Origin: Cyclobacterium sp. SYSU L10401
GTDB lineage: Bacteria; Bacteroidota; Bacteroidia; Cytophagales; Cyclobacteriaceae
Length of the DNA: 58,833 bases
Direction of reading: 5' to 3'
NCBI RefSeq assembly: GCF_010993705.1
Contig: NZ_WOFO01000012.1
Coordinates: forward strand, 1-58,833
Each line of letters opens with the position of its first letter. The stretch's first letter is position 1. The notes under the pieces were generated by a model. It was not told the origin of the DNA and made no database searches. It saw only the letters and a program-made list of their open reading frames with translations. Both the position numbers and the translations under genes were made by a program. Of this stretch, positions 1 to 8,883 are shown piece after piece.

Positions 1-102
1 GATGTTGCTCAGTAAGGGGCTGATTGGGGAACCCTGAGGAACTCCTTTTCTACGCCTGTGCAGTTTTCCGTTGATCTGGATCGGTGCACGGAGCCATTTT
101 CG
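1..102 (-). mobile_element. group II intron-type reverse transcriptase fragment
   Basis: Read on the minus strand, this edge piece encodes a typical retron or group II intron reverse transcriptase segment. It has a KWLRAPIQINGKL stretch followed by KGVPQGSPISPLLSNI, the signature just before the catalytic YxDD region, which would lie beyond the window. The reading frame loses family character immediately upstream, where a palindromic CCTGTCTGCCGCAGGCAGG sequence begins (about 103-122). The 5' part of the gene is therefore missing here or has been replaced. Whether the catalytic part is intact cannot be seen. A retron RT is possible, but the KWLxAPI form favours an intron maturase. Confidence 0.65.
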
Positions 103-234
103 CCTGTCTGCCGCAGGCAGGGATGAGCCGCAGGGTGGTCGGACATTTTACCCTTCGGTAGATGAGTTGGATCAGGGTGCAGTATCAACGTTCGTACTTA
201 ACCGAAAGTTTCGTGCTTCGAAATCGCCTACTTT

Positions 235-825
235 TCATATACTAACCGTTGTAGGGTGTGGGGCATTTGACCGAACCGATATCGAATAAAAAAGCTCATA
301 TCGTATCATGACTATCGGATATTTATCGTGTGCCCCGCCGATCACTTCCAGGTGTTCTATTTCAACCCCGTTTGTACTGTAGTTGTACAAATAGCTGACC
401 ACTGTATTTCCGTTGTCCGGATTGGTATAGGGTAAGTGGGATACCGTTGGCTGGAGTGCCCTCTGGTTGGGGTCGTTTCGCTGGTTCCAAAACGTCCTAT
501 TTCCTAGTATAGATATTGCCTGTGGTGTTACCAGAATAAAATTTTCCCTGTCGGCAAGTAGATTGAATTGGCTCAAACCATACTGGCTTTCCTTTGTACC
601 CCCGGCACCGTGCAAGCTGAAAACAAGAGGGACAGGTTCGTTGCCCATATAACTTTCCGGAACATAGAGCAAATACTCCCTTTGAAGGTTGTCATGGCTG
701 ATGGTTTCATCGAACAGACCTTTTTCAGCCGTTTCTGTAATCACAACTTCCCCATTGTCTGCACAACCGGCAACTAGTGCCAGCACCCCTATTACGGCAA
801 TTGTTTTGATTGTAGATTTCATCAT
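235..825 (-). pseudogene. LpqC/PHB depolymerase-like esterase lipoprotein, internally deleted and truncated
   Basis: The start at 825 or 822 gives an N-terminal lipoprotein signal ending in a VAGC lipobox. An alpha/beta hydrolase start of the LpqC/feruloyl esterase type follows, with an oxyanion segment (SLHGAGG) and a FWNQRNDPNQ stretch. Family members then carry about 100 residues including the GxSxG nucleophile. Here the frame jumps directly to the late region (TVSHLPYTNPDNG, then IEHLEVIGGAHD), so the catalytic Ser is missing. After GGAHDKYP the sequence no longer resembles the family and ends at a junction close to the reverse transcriptase fragment. The gene is almost certainly inactive. 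The in-frame internal deletion is inferred by comparison with remembered family members. Confidence 0.7.
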
Positions 826-1632
826 TATTTTTCGGTTTGCTTGATTGACACCCTGCTCCCTTACCCGATCCTTTTCCCGTTTCCAACGGCCTTTCAAAAA
901 TTGAAGGAGCGGTGAAAAGTTGATAATGATAGGGTTATGGCTTAGAAAGCCGGTGGTAACGCCATATTTCACTCTTTCTTCCTCTGGTTGATAGGTGCCG
1001 AATAGCCTGTCGAATAGGATGAGCATCCCGCCATAGTTTTTGTCGATGTACTTTTCATTGGAACCATGATGCACGCGGTGTGCCGATGGGGTATTGAAGA
1101 AAATCCCTTCCAAAAAACCGAGTTTGCCTACAGCCTCGGTATGGAGGAAGAACTGGAAAAACAGGCTGACCGCCAAACTGGTAACAATGATTTCCGGGGA
1201 AAACCCAAGCAGTACCAGCGGAATGTAAAACAAGGGACTGATAAAATTCCCAAGCCAGTTCAACCTCACAGCTGTGGTCAAATTCATCCAGATACTCGAA
1301 TGATGGGTATGGTGCAACGTCCATAAAGCAGGCACTTCGTGGCTCAACCGATGGTACCAATAGTAAGCGAATTCGGTCACTAAAAAGGTAAGGGCGATGG
1401 TAAAAACACCGGCCGGAATCTCAAAAAACCGAAAAGAGGCCACCCAATCGAACACCAAATACTTCCAAGCGAGGGAAAGTGGTTTCAACAAGTTGTTGCC
1501 AACCAGTATCCCGAAATTGCCCAAGCTTTCTTTCAGGTTGAACACTGCTTTCTTTTTGGCATTTGACCAGATGATTTCTGCAACCAGGGCAACCAAAACG
1601 AACCCTAGGAAATATACATTGATGGAGTCCAT
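235..1632 (-). CDS. fatty acid hydroxylase (sterol desaturase family), reading into a truncated esterase
   Basis: Residues 1 to about 268 form a membrane-bound di-iron hydroxylase of the fatty acid hydroxylase/sterol desaturase superfamily. It has several hydrophobic segments and the three His boxes: HRLSH (94-98), HHTHH (107-111) and HRVHH (185-189). Such enzymes hydroxylate or desaturate lipid substrates at the membrane. Family members usually end near this length, but here no stop occurs. The frame continues into Met270-Met271, which begin a lipoprotein signal peptide of a separate esterase (separate entry). The 465-residue product is therefore a read-through chimera and not a known architecture. 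Either a stop was lost or the downstream gene is translated from its own start. The hydroxylase part looks intact. Confidence 0.7.
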   Translation of the reverse strand: MDSINVYFLGFVLVALVAEIIWSNAKKKAVFNLKESLGNFGILVGNNLLKPLSLAWKYLVFDWVASFRFFEIPAGVFTIALTFLVTEFAYYWYHRLSHEVPALWTLHHTHHSSIWMNLTTAVRLNWLGNFISPLFYIPLVLLGFSPEIIVTSLAVSLFFQFFLHTEAVGKLGFLEGIFFNTPSAHRVHHGSNEKYIDKNYGGMLILFDRLFGTYQPEEERVKYGVTTGFLSHNPIIINFSPLLQFLKGRWKREKDRVREQGVNQANRKIMMKSTIKTIAVIGVLALVAGCADNGEVVITETAEKGLFDETISHDNLQREYLLYVPESYMGNEPVPLVFSLHGAGGTKESQYGLSQFNLLADRENFILVTPQAISILGNRTFWNQRNDPNQRALQPTVSHLPYTNPDNGNTVVSYLYNYSTNGVEIEHLEVIGGAHDKYPIVMIRYELFYSISVRSNAPHPTTVSI

Positions 1633-1894
1633 GATAATTTCAATTAGTTATTAGAATACAGAATTTTTAATTTTAGCTATTGACATTCACACAATAAAGA
1701 TACGGGAGCTTGAGAGGCATTGACCTGTCAACAAAAGCAAATTGAACAAAATGGTGGGTTAACTGAACAAGGCTATCCTGTTTATGTCCAGCAAAAGACC
1801 AACGGTTTTAGGCACACATTTAAGCGAGCAAGAAATCGAAGGTTAATTGCTTTTTTAACCAATTCTGATGTTGAACAATCGGCTTTACGTCAAA

Positions 1895-3040
1895 TCAGAA
1901 AGTGCCGTAAAACTCAACCAATCTGGTAGCTATCTCTACTCCCTGATCATGCTGCAGGAAATGGCCGGCTTCAGGAAGACGGTCATGCGGCTGCCCTTCA
2001 GCCCCTGGAACCTCATCAATAAACTTTTGCTGCGTTTCGCAACTGCCTAAGTTGCCAGGATCATTCCCACCCCAAATAGTCAGGAATGGCTTTTCGAATG
2101 CAGTAAGACCCGCCCAGGCATCCTCGTTGAGTCCGGGCATTTGATTGATCAATGACGGAAATGTGCGGACACCTGCCATGTATTCGCGGCTGGGGAATGG
2201 CACATCGTAGGCCGCTTCTTCTGCATCTGATAACGGGAACCAAGTGCCACTTTCTACTACCTCAGAAGCATGAAAGGTAGTGTCTTTCATGGCATAGTTT
2301 ATCCATTCTCGAAAGCCCTCCTGCGGACTTCCTCCTCCAAAGAGCAATTCACAACCATTATAAAAGGGGAACTGTTGATCAGGAACGATTGCAAGCGGGA
2401 AGTTTAAATCTTCGTGTTCATTTGGATTTTCTACAGGTGTAAAAGGCTGAACGCCTTCAGGTATTATTATTAAATCTCCATTTCCGACACTAATCGTGGC
2501 AAACCAGTCCGGATTAAGTCCGGCTACCCGCAAACCGATCAAGCTGCCCCAGTCCTGCACAAATAAGTTGATGTCGGTTAACCCAAGGACCTGAATAAAT
2601 TGCCCTAAGCGATCAGCATGACCCAGATAGCTGTAGTAGTTTATATCGATGGGTTTGTCAGAGCGTCCCATACCGATATGATCCATCGCAATGACCCGGT
2701 ATCCGGCATCAGCCAATACAGGAATCATTTTCCTGTAGAGGTAGGACCAACTTGGTTGGCCGTGGAGCAATAATACCACTTGTCCATTAGCCGGACCGGC
2801 CTCTGCATAGGCTTGGCGTAATCCGTCTATTTCAACATACTTGTAGTCGTAAGGCCAGTCGGGTAAATTTTCAAATTGCGCTTCAGGGGTCCTGACGAAC
2901 GCTATACCACCTGCTGTAGTTAAAATTTCAACTTCTGTTTCTTCTTCAGGAGAAACATCCATTTCATCAACTTGGCAGGAAACCGTCAATAAACCAATGG
3001 ATAAGAATATAAATACGGGAATGAATTTGAGCTTTTTCAT
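1895..3040 (-). CDS. haloalkane dehalogenase-like alpha/beta hydrolase lipoprotein
   Basis: This 381-residue protein begins with a signal peptide and lipobox (Cys22), so it should be anchored in an envelope membrane. The hydrolase domain shows HGQPSWSY (oxyanion region, 93-100), the haloalkane dehalogenase nucleophile motif VQDWGSLIG with Asp163 and the halide-binding Trp164, a likely acid Asp327 in WGGNDP, and His360 in AGHFLQ. The order fits subfamily I dehalogenases (DhlA-like), which cleave carbon-halogen bonds to alcohols. Most known family members are cytoplasmic, so a lipoprotein form is less usual. The pectin acetylesterase-like gene lies 49 bp upstream in the same direction and may share its transcript. 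The true substrate is unknown; an epoxide hydrolase-like activity is an alternative. Confidence 0.75.
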   Translation of the reverse strand: MKKLKFIPVFIFLSIGLLTVSCQVDEMDVSPEEETEVEILTTAGGIAFVRTPEAQFENLPDWPYDYKYVEIDGLRQAYAEAGPANGQVVLLLHGQPSWSYLYRKMIPVLADAGYRVIAMDHIGMGRSDKPIDINYYSYLGHADRLGQFIQVLGLTDINLFVQDWGSLIGLRVAGLNPDWFATISVGNGDLIIIPEGVQPFTPVENPNEHEDLNFPLAIVPDQQFPFYNGCELLFGGGSPQEGFREWINYAMKDTTFHASEVVESGTWFPLSDAEEAAYDVPFPSREYMAGVRTFPSLINQMPGLNEDAWAGLTAFEKPFLTIWGGNDPGNLGSCETQQKFIDEVPGAEGQPHDRLPEAGHFLQHDQGVEIATRLVEFYGTF

Positions 3041-3089
3041 AATAAAATCGAATCTATTTTAACATTAAATTTCTGAGGTAAAAGATTGG

Positions 3090-4241
3090 CTAACATCCAT
3101 CTTCGATGGAGAAAATTGTTGAGAATTTTTTTTTGATAAGTTTTTTCAATTCAATAACTGTTTCCCAACCCGCGCTTTCATTGATCATATCGGCGAGCCA
3201 TTGCCTTACGGTTACGCCCCCTACTTCTACATTAAAACTCCTGATGATGTAGGTATGGGCATTACCATTATCAATCAAACTTTGGAAGCGCTCGGGGTGG
3301 GCGTTGTTAAGTTCTATAGCAGCTTCTATGAGTTGCGCTTCAAAAGCGGGACCTCCCATTGAAGCCGAGCCTACAGAGTCTTGTTTTGAAGAAATATACG
3401 CCATGCGGATATTATCGTCTTGTTGGAGCTGGTAGTCATGAAGACCCGTCAGGTTACCGTCTGACCCAATACAATCTGAACAACTCGAAGGTATAAAAGC
3501 ATTAGAATTCCAATAAGTAAACAATCCCTCAAAGCCTCCTGGATTACCAATGCCTTGCCCTGAATCATTGACTACATAAATTCGGGCTTCGGGGTATAAT
3601 TTTCTTACTAAGGGTAAAGCCGCATGTACTGCAAAGCCTCCTGCACTATTTCCGGCAAGTACAATTTTTTCAGGAGACGGATAGTTTTGAACAATTACAT
3701 CAAGGGATGCTGATAAATTTTGTAGGCCTTTAAAGAAACGGTCATTTACACCATCGCCATCGCTATCCACTTCGTTATCGCCCGACATCATGGAACCATC
3801 GCAGTAAGGCACATACCCTACATTATAATTTGCAACAGGATTTTGCGGGTCGCTCGGGCTTAGTATCCCAAAAGGAATAAAAGGGATGCCCTCTTCAACT
3901 GCTGCACAAACTACTGGGCTACAAAACCCCCCTCCCTGCAGGAAGATCATCAGGTTATTGCTGCTTCCGTTTCTGGTGAACATCGAAAATTGTTTGCCGG
4001 TAAAACAAACGGGGCCATCTGCACTGTTAAAAACATGTTCGGTTACCCCAGGGCCTACAGTTGTTGAAGAAATAGGTGTAATGGTGCCCAGATACCTATC
4101 CACTCCTTGGTCATACAGTTGCTGAAAAGGGCGGGGCTCTACGGGTGCGATTTCAGGTTGTTGGCCTTCATCATCTGTGCAGCTCAAGAGCACCACAAAC
4201 AGAGATAGAAGTAAGAAATGACTGATTTTAAACGTTTTCAT
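3090..4241 (-). CDS. pectin acetylesterase/Notum-family hydrolase lipoprotein
   Basis: This 383-residue protein has a signal peptide with an LLSC lipobox (Cys21). The body matches the pectinacetylesterase/Notum family, which removes acyl groups from polysaccharides or proteins. It has the oxyanion loop FLQGGGFC (100-107), the nucleophile GNSAGG with Ser199, a likely acid Asp288, and His329 in NGNAHT. Many Cys residues (for example CSDCIG near 254-258) suggest disulfides outside the cytoplasm. The last 20 residues are Lys-rich and lack family character, so the natural C-terminus may have been altered. It precedes the dehalogenase-like gene with a 49 bp gap. The substrate is unknown. Confidence 0.75.
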   Translation of the reverse strand: MKTFKISHFLLLSLFVVLLSCTDDEGQQPEIAPVEPRPFQQLYDQGVDRYLGTITPISSTTVGPGVTEHVFNSADGPVCFTGKQFSMFTRNGSSNNLMIFLQGGGFCSPVVCAAVEEGIPFIPFGILSPSDPQNPVANYNVGYVPYCDGSMMSGDNEVDSDGDGVNDRFFKGLQNLSASLDVIVQNYPSPEKIVLAGNSAGGFAVHAALPLVRKLYPEARIYVVNDSGQGIGNPGGFEGLFTYWNSNAFIPSSCSDCIGSDGNLTGLHDYQLQQDDNIRMAYISSKQDSVGSASMGGPAFEAQLIEAAIELNNAHPERFQSLIDNGNAHTYIIRSFNVEVGGVTVRQWLADMINESAGWETVIELKKLIKKKFSTIFSIEDGC

Positions 4242-4592
4242 TTTAACAAGATTTAAAGTATTTGTTGTTTTGAATACATCGTAAAATTATCTCATCTGAT
4301 CGTGCTGATTCGGTGCAAACTGCCTGAACTGCACCAATCGGCAAGTCAATTGAACCGGTTGGGGGTTAAGGCTATTATCGGTTGTATCGCATCATGAAAA
4401 TAATTGTTAGATAAAAAAATGAGCTTTTTGTAACAAGTTCACCTATTCTGTAAAGTTGTTCAGCAGGATTATCAATTTAACGCCTACCCGCCGTAGTTCA
4501 TAGACATAGCCCAATACTGTTTAAAGATGGCATCTTGTACACGACAAGCCGCCTGATATTCATGTGGGCGAATTAAACCGATATACCTTTAT
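4242..4592. other. intergenic, no gene recognised
   Basis: These 351 bases lie between the pectin acetylesterase start and the end of the broken AraC gene. I see no coding segment with family character on either strand, no strong hairpin and no exact TAnnTTTG promoter box. A near-match TAATTTTA lies on the minus strand upstream of the esterase. Confidence 0.5.
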
Positions 4593-5504
4593 TTAATTCT
4601 TTCTGTATTCACTGGGACTAAGCCCTGTTTTTGATTTAAAAAGATTGCTAAAATGCTGAGGGTATGCAAACCCTAAATGGTATCCAATTTCACTAATGGA
4701 ATTGGAAGAATTCAATAAACGGTTTTTTGCTTTTTCAATAACAAATAGATGAATGTGCTCCTGTGCTGTTTTTCCGGTTTCCTTCTTCAATAGATCGCTC
4801 AGTTAATTTGTGGAGAGGTTTAGCTCCAGAGCGCAATATTTTACACTTGGTATACCTAACTCGATGGCTTTATCCGTTTTGTAGTAGCCTTTCAACAGGT
4901 TTTCAAACCTCGATACAAGGTCAACATTCAAATTGGAACGGGTGTAAAATTGGCGGTCATAAAATCGGATGCAATAATCCAACAGCAATTCAATGTTTGA
5001 GATGATCAGGCTTTGGCTATGCCTATCCAAATTTTGACTGTATTCCTTCTCTATTTTATCCAGGATCTCTTCTAACATTTTGCGCTCATCATCAGAGAGG
5101 TGAAGCGCTTCATTCACATCGTATTGAAAGAAAAAATAGGTATCAATTTTGTTTGCCAGATTGGATTTTTGGATAAGATCAGGATGAAAAGCCAGCGTCC
5201 AACCTTCATCTGCATCACTTTGTGACGGCATTTGAGCTTCCCAAATCGTTACTTGCCCTGGAGCGGTAAATACCAATGTCCCTTCTTCGTAGTCATAAGA
5301 GTTCTTTCCATAAAGCAAATTACCACAACCTATGTGTTTTAACGTGATTTGGTAGAGGTTGTTGATAGCCTTCACGCTCCGAAGATCGATTGAAGGCTTA
5401 TACTCGTTTGTTTTTACTACCGAAACTAAAGGGTGCTTAGGCTTAGCCAGGCCCACGGCATTGTGGGCTTGGCTAATGGAATGGATGAAATACGATTCCC
5501 GCAT
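4593..5504 (-). pseudogene. AraC-family transcriptional regulator with an in-frame stop codon
   Basis: The first 233 codons (from 5504) encode an AraC ligand-binding domain and the start of the DNA-binding domain. They end ...ELNLSTN followed by TAA at 4803-4805. The same frame continues at once with LSDLLKKETGKTAQEHI and the second helix-turn-helix (ISEIGYHLGFAYPQHFSNLFKSKTG), ending at 4593. Family members read NLSxxYLSDLLKKETG here, so TAA replaces a Tyr codon, a single T-to-A change. The stop removes nearly all of the helix-turn-helix region, so the regulator should not bind DNA unless the stop is read through. The broken short-chain dehydrogenase lies 18 bp upstream, and such AraC/SDR pairs are common in this phylum. 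Confidence 0.85.
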
Positions 5505-5522
5505 GTTATGAATTACTTACTA

Positions 5523-6348
5523 TCAGGGACTGGTTTTTTTCAACTGGCTGAGGATAATGTTATCAAAAGCGCTGTCACCCAACCATTTCCTCATTCCTAC
5601 AAATGGCTTTGCCAAATATGCTTTCAAGTATCTGATTTTAGGCTTTCCAACCGTAGCAGCTTTGGCAATTTCCTTTCCCAGAACGTCCACGGGCGTAAGT
5701 TTATCATTGGTGGTATCCATGCTGGCAACAACCTTGTTTGCCAAGTGTGCATACGGCCCACTTACCCGAAACTTTCTTTTGGCTTTCCATGGCTATACCT
5801 CCCCATTCGGTTTTGATGCCGCCAGGCTCCACTACGACCACATCGATCCCAAACTGTTTCAATTCCAATCTTAAGCAGTCGCTCCATCCTTCGAGCGCAA
5901 ATTCTGTGGCATGGTACCAAGCTCCGAAAGGCGTGTATATCTTCCCGCCCATTGATGAAATGTTGACGATCCGTCCGGATTTTTGCTTTCGCATGGTTGG
6001 GATCACCAGTTGTGTCAAATGGGCCAATCCAAAAATATTCACCTCAAACTGCCTTTTGGCTTCTTTAATCGGCACTTCCTCTACCGAACCATAAGCGCCA
6101 TACCCGGCATTATTGATCAAAATATCGATTCTGCCCTCTTTTTCCAAAAGGGTATCTACCGCTTCTACGATAGACGCATCCTCGGTCAAATCCAATGCCA
6201 CAACGCCCATTCCTTTGTCCTTCAAATCCTGCATACGTTCAACTCTTCTCGCCGCTCCACACACTTTATAACCTTGTTGACGAAGGATTTCGGCGGTTGA
6301 TTTTCCCATGCCTGAACTTGCTCCTGTTATTAATGCTACTTTTTTCAT
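5523..6348 (-). pseudogene. short-chain dehydrogenase (SDR), frameshifted
   Basis: From 6348 the frame encodes a classical SDR. It has the NAD(P)-binding TGASSGMG near residue 9, NNAGYG, a catalytic Ser in NISSMGG, a region reading WYHATEFALEG at the Tyr-x-x-x-Lys position, and a VEPGGIKTEW tail. Near 5757-5760 the frame shifts. Removing one T after GGTAAG restores SGKGPYAHLANKVVASM and joins the +1 frame that ends at 5523 with a normal SDR tail. As written, the main frame runs on to 5704 as nonsense. The Lys of YxxxK appears as Glu (HATEF), a second lesion. The gene is followed by the broken AraC regulator. Confidence 0.85.
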
Positions 6349-6367
6349 GTCTGTTAGTTTATGCTGT

Positions 6368-6540
6368 TTATGTCAAAGCTTCAATGACAAGATGAGAAAA
6401 TAAGGCGCTACTATCTTGCTTTTGCCCTGTGATTAATCCTCCATCTCTGATGGCAAATGGCTCTAACGGAGCAGCCGCTTCGTAATGGGTCTTGGGGTTT
6501 TCCTGGCTTCGGTTTCGATGGTGTATGCATTGATTTTGAT
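6368..6540 (-). pseudogene. DJ-1/PfpI-family C-terminal remnant
   Basis: On the minus strand a short open stretch reads NPKTHYEAAAPLEPFAIRDG, then GLITGQKQDSSALFSHLVIE, and ends at a TAA at 6368-6370. This resembles the last 50 or so residues of DJ-1/PfpI (glutamine amidotransferase-like) proteins, where DGxLITGQNPxSS precedes the terminal helix. No start codon or N-terminal two-thirds, including the nucleophile Cys region, can be found upstream. This is a decayed tail, and the left end is approximate. The remaining 150 bases up to the LytTR gene show nothing recognisable. Confidence 0.5.
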
Positions 6541-6693
6541 GATGGAAACAAAATTAGATCAGGCTAAAATGGCCGACTAAATCATTTTAAAGAAAGACTA
6601 AAGGATTTCACAGATTGTACGTTTTATGCAGCGTTAAATGCAAGACTTCGGTCAAAAAACTGACTATTTCACCATTTTAACTAAGATACTACC

Positions 6694-7446
6694 TTATCTC
6701 TCCAACCATTCCTTAAATGGCGATACTTTCAACCGGCTGACCACGGCTTGCTCGGGTAACTGTACCCGAAGTTGTAAGATTATTTTTCGGTTGAAATAAG
6801 GCTCAAAAGATTGGATGGCCTCCTTGTTCACCAACAGCTGTCGGTTGATGCGAAAGAACCGGCTCGGATCGCAGACGGATTCCACGTATTCGAGTTTTTT
6901 AAAAATGGGATATTTTTCCCCTTCAAAGGTATAGAGGTACACGTTTTCATACTCCACGGTAAAAGCGGCGATTTCCTCCACTTTTTTGATTATAGATTTT
7001 TCTCTGTGCTGGGTCAGAAAGCTCTTTTGGAATTTCTTATCATCCTGTGTCTGCATGGTTACGGGTGCTGCATTTTTAGATTTCAAACTGCTGACCAACC
7101 TTTTGTACTTTTGGAGTGCCCCATGGATTTCTTCCTCTTTGAAAGGCTTGAGCACATAGTCTATCCCGTTGTTTTTGATGGCTTGGAGGGTATATTCATC
7201 ATAGGCGGTGCAAAACACGATGGGCACGGTTACATCCACATGTTTAAAGATTTCGAAGCTCTTCCCATCTGCCAGCTGGATATCAAAAAAGAGAATATCC
7301 AGGTTTTTCTGGTATTTACTCAGGTACTGGACCGCTTCTGCTATCGACTCCAATTTTTCGATGACCATAAAATCGTCATCTTGCTCAATGATTTCCTGCA
7401 AAAGTGAGGCGGTATGTGCTTCGTCTTCCACAATTAAGGCATTCAT
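6694..7446 (-). CDS. LytTR-family response regulator
   Basis: This 250-residue protein has an N-terminal receiver domain with acidic residues VEDEA at 7-11, phospho-acceptor Asp55 in FFDIQLADG and the KPF motif near residue 99. A linker and a C-terminal LytTR DNA-binding domain follow, from about 150 to 248, with FFRINRQLLVN and HRL-type strands. It should act as a transcription factor phosphorylated by the membrane kinase encoded just upstream. The start ATG overlaps the kinase stop by 4 bp (ATGA), so the two are translationally coupled. Confidence 0.9.
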   Translation of the reverse strand: MNALIVEDEAHTASLLQEIIEQDDDFMVIEKLESIAEAVQYLSKYQKNLDILFFDIQLADGKSFEIFKHVDVTVPIVFCTAYDEYTLQAIKNNGIDYVLKPFKEEEIHGALQKYKRLVSSLKSKNAAPVTMQTQDDKKFQKSFLTQHREKSIIKKVEEIAAFTVEYENVYLYTFEGEKYPIFKKLEYVESVCDPSRFFRINRQLLVNKEAIQSFEPYFNRKIILQLRVQLPEQAVVSRLKVSPFKEWLER

Positions 7447-8423
7447 CTTCTAAGCAGTTTTAATTGTACAAGAAAATGTCCGTCCTTTTCTTTAATTGCA
7501 ACCCCATCCTGCTCGTTCAAAAGCGCATAACGCTTCCTCAAAACATCCAGGCCATAGCCGGAGCTTTCAGCCTCTTCAATTTTTGGTTGGAGGTTATTGC
7601 ATACTTCGATATGACCGTTTTCCGTACTTACGATCTCAATGGTTAGCGGCTTTTTGGCGGTCATGCTGTTATGTTTGAAGCAATTCTCCACCACTACCTG
7701 CAATGCCATAGAAGGCAAATGCAACGCATGCAACTTCTCGTCAACCCCCAATTTTACTTGCATGGCTGCCTCGTTGCGGTTTTTCATGAGGAACAGGTAC
7801 GACTCCAGTACCATCAGCTCTTCTGAAAGCGGTAGCGTCGAGTTATCGTCATGCCTCAATATTTGCCTGTAAAAGTCTGACAGGTTCATCGCGAAAGCCT
7901 CGGCATGTTGATGCCGTTGGCGCACCATGGAACGCAGCGTGTTCAAAGAGTTGAACAGGAAGTGCGGATCGACCGTTTTTCGCAGCGCTTTTAATTGGAC
8001 CCTGTAATTTTCCTTCTGTATCTGCTCCTTCTCAATTAATAACCTCGAAATGTTTTCCTGCGTTTTGAGGGCATATTGAATAATCATAAAAATGATGGAA
8101 GCAAATATGATTCTCACTATTGATTGGGCCCTTAATGAATTTTCTACACCATCTGTCATGAACAGGAAAAAAAAACCGTTTAAAACCCCAATACAAGCAA
8201 GGATGCCCAACACAACTAGCAAAGCCCTATATTTGGGTTTTTTTACCCTCCAAAGTTCCCATAGCATGTACCATAACGTGTAACAGGTGATGAACCCAAC
8301 CATCCAGTTACCGATAAAACCCAGATTAAAAATGGACTCCGTATCGGTGTTTGCATATATCCCCAAAAGGGGCAAAACCACGGATAGGGCAATGGGTAAT
8401 AGAGTTTTTGTATTGAGTTTCAA
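7443..8423 (-). CDS. LytS-type sensor histidine kinase (His_kinase family)
   Basis: This 326-residue protein has four predicted membrane segments in the first 120 residues, a short coiled coil, and then the His_kinase (PF06580-type) core. Phospho-acceptor His154 sits in VDPHFLFNSLNTL, and the ATPase N-box is VVENCFKHN. A conserved glycine loop (SSGYGLDVLRKRY) is present near the end. There is no large periplasmic sensor, so the signal is probably sensed within or near the membrane. Its 3' end overlaps the LytTR regulator by 4 bp, forming a two-component pair. Confidence 0.9.
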   Translation of the reverse strand: MKLNTKTLLPIALSVVLPLLGIYANTDTESIFNLGFIGNWMVGFITCYTLWYMLWELWRVKKPKYRALLVVLGILACIGVLNGFFFLFMTDGVENSLRAQSIVRIIFASIIFMIIQYALKTQENISRLLIEKEQIQKENYRVQLKALRKTVDPHFLFNSLNTLRSMVRQRHQHAEAFAMNLSDFYRQILRHDDNSTLPLSEELMVLESYLFLMKNRNEAAMQVKLGVDEKLHALHLPSMALQVVVENCFKHNSMTAKKPLTIEIVSTENGHIEVCNNLQPKIEEAESSGYGLDVLRKRYALLNEQDGVAIKEKDGHFLVQLKLLRR

Positions 8424-8883
8424 TTTTGAGAGTAGAATAGTTATACTTTGAATAACGCAACTAGTTACGAGTTTTTGATGTATCCACCAAAAATGGCGGT
8501 TCCAGGTTTAGGGAGCCTCCGAGGTGTCTTCACCAACCGACAGATGCACCCAATTAATTTTGGATGAGTTAGGCTTCCATCGTTGAGAATAAGGACGCAT
8601 CCTATTCCGCTTTCTTCGATTTGTATGCCCTTTTCCTGGTAAAGTCGGCAAAGACAATTGTATCGGGTTCTGCGGTTCTATCTGCATTATCATTGAAAGG
8701 TTGTCCATAAGTCAAGCCAATAGTGCAACGCTATTAATAAACCCGTCACAGGAAATCGAATTGAATGGGTTCATGCGCTGCAGCTGCAATCCCTTTTTCA
8801 GCTTCTGAAAAGGACTGTATTCGTGCAAATAAGGATAGATGGACCAGCAACAACCCCATTATGGGTGCAATAGATTTCTTACG
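8424..8883. other. intergenic, no gene recognised
   Basis: These 460 bases separate the kinase start from the DUF2147 gene. A 66-codon minus-strand frame (8508-8708) is rich in Arg, Lys and Pro, lacks a recognisable motif and is probably chance or a fragment. No terminator-like hairpin or RNA gene was seen. Confidence 0.45.

Noticed and set aside
8508..8708. 66-codon minus-strand frame in the intergenic region
   Set aside because: No signal, no domain and no conserved-looking pattern; kept only as a note in the gap entry.
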